Assembly (NCBI GenBank): GCA_012033335.1
Contig: JAAURB010000059.1
Coordinates: 1-34,280 of the forward strand
Direction: 5' to 3'
DNA from: Oscillatoriales cyanobacterium RM2_1_1
GTDB taxonomy: Bacteria > Cyanobacteriota > Cyanobacteriia > Cyanobacteriales > Microcoleaceae
DNA length: 34,280 bases
This document shows positions 33,803 through 34,280 of the stretch, piece by piece; position 1 is the stretch's first letter, and each line of letters starts with the position of its first letter. A model generated the notes under the pieces. The model saw only the letters and a program-made list of their open reading frames with translations. It ran no database searches and was not told the origin of the DNA. The position numbers were made by a program, and so were the translations under genes.

Positions 33803-34280
33803 ATGGGCTATCAACCGATCGAGAATTACGGCATTATCGGCAATATGTATACCACTGCTCTGGTGGGGCTCAATGGTTCAATTGACTGGTACTGTTTTCC
33901 CAACCATGACTCTCCCAGTATCTTTGCCGCCATCCTTGATGCTGGGAAAGGGGGTCATTTTAGAATTGCCCCCAATGTTCCAGAGGTGAACCCCAAGCAA
34001 CTCTACTGGCCCGAAACCAATATCTTAGTCACCCGTTTCCTCACCCCAGACGGGGTAGGGGAGATCGTAGACTTTATGCCGGTAGGGTTAGGCTCAGAAG
34101 AGATTGGTTATCATTCTTTGATTCGAGAAGTCCGGGTGGTGCGGGGGGAGATGGAGTTTTGTCTAGAATGTTTTCCAGCCTTCAACTATGCTCGGGATGC
34201 CTATGAGATGAACCTGACTCCCAAGGGGGTTTGTTTTTTATTCGGGCCAGTCCAGTTTGGGGTTGGCAACCGATATTCCT
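33803..34280 (+). CDS. Glycoside hydrolase family 15-like protein (5' part, runs off the window)
   Basis: 159 codons visible from ATG 33803, with no stop before the window edge. [20 protein letters not shown], then [21 protein letters not shown] and [13 protein letters not shown], are the standard beginning of the bacterial GH15 glucoamylase/trehalase-like family (N-terminal beta-sandwich, trehalase-like DUF5911 type). [29 protein letters not shown] follows as expected. Members cleave alpha-glucosidic bonds in maltooligosaccharides or trehalose. The catalytic (alpha/alpha)6 barrel would lie outside this window, so activity cannot be judged. Full-length homologues are around 600-800 residues. 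Start choice is supported by the conserved IENYGIIGN right after it. Confidence 0.85.
   Translation, partial: MGYQPIENYGIIGNMYTTALVGLNGSIDWYCFPNHDSPSIFAAILDAGKGGHFRIAPNVPEVNPKQLYWPETNILVTRFLTPDGVGEIVDFMPVGLGSEEIGYHSLIREVRVVRGEMEFCLECFPAFNYARDAYEMNLTPKGVCFLFGPVQFGVGNRYS

Overview
The window is chromosomal DNA from a phycobilisome-containing cyanobacterium. The taxonomic evidence is direct. It carries chlorophyll synthase (chlG), the plant-type zeta-carotene desaturase (crtQ), the small cytochrome b6f subunit PetP, a CpcS/CpeS-type phycobilin lyase and a phytol/dolichol-kinase-like membrane protein. By eye it also holds about two dozen exact copies of the HIP1 octamer GCGATCGC, where chance would give less than one. 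I cannot assign a genus.

Layout. 1-493 is a graveyard: one end of a dispersed repeat, a DUF2945 (HVA1/Tudor-like) gene broken by a stop and a frameshift, and a GNAT acetyltransferase fragment on the other strand. 506-2034 holds the phytol-kinase-like protein and a Uma2 nuclease. 2061-3824 (minus) is a membrane pentapeptide-repeat protein. After an intergenic region with three perfect 22-bp repeats come a CapA-like protein (4231) and a small membrane protein (6187). 7046-10428 holds rfbB (dTDP-glucose dehydratase), a DUF3352 protein and a small membrane protein. 10488-12894 (minus) is a tight crtQ / SRPBCC / TPR cluster. 13078-19779 (plus) is a photosynthesis and envelope stretch: CpcS-type lyase, petP, a Get3/ArsA-like ATPase, chlG, a class A penicillin-binding protein and a small conserved protein. 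20024-20677 is an SH3b envelope protein with a strong terminator. 21009-22572 (minus) holds an alpha/beta hydrolase and recR. 22744-28435 (minus) is the classic rimP-nusA-ylxR-infB translation/transcription operon. 28793-33326 (minus) holds an RlmB-type rRNA methyltransferase, two small orphans, an Hsp70-family protein and a DUF1611 (DgcN-like) protein. The right end has a truncated glutathione S-transferase remnant and the first 159 codons of a GH15-family glycosidase that runs out of the window.

Most of this is ordinary cyanobacterial core genome; I did not find a convincing new multi-gene system. The best second-look items are: (i) single-base frame breaks in rimP and in the Hsp70 gene, both at or within a few bases of a HIP1 octamer; (ii) recR, which has a well-placed Shine-Dalgarno only for a CTG start that restores the family N-terminus; (iii) a three-copy dispersed repeat with imperfect inverted ends and a separate TATAGC-ended MITE-like element; (iv) the decayed DUF2945/GNAT junction; (v) the triple 22-bp repeat ahead of the capA-like gene; (vi) the petP - Get3-like - chlG neighbourhood. 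All reading was by eye; no alignments or searches were run.
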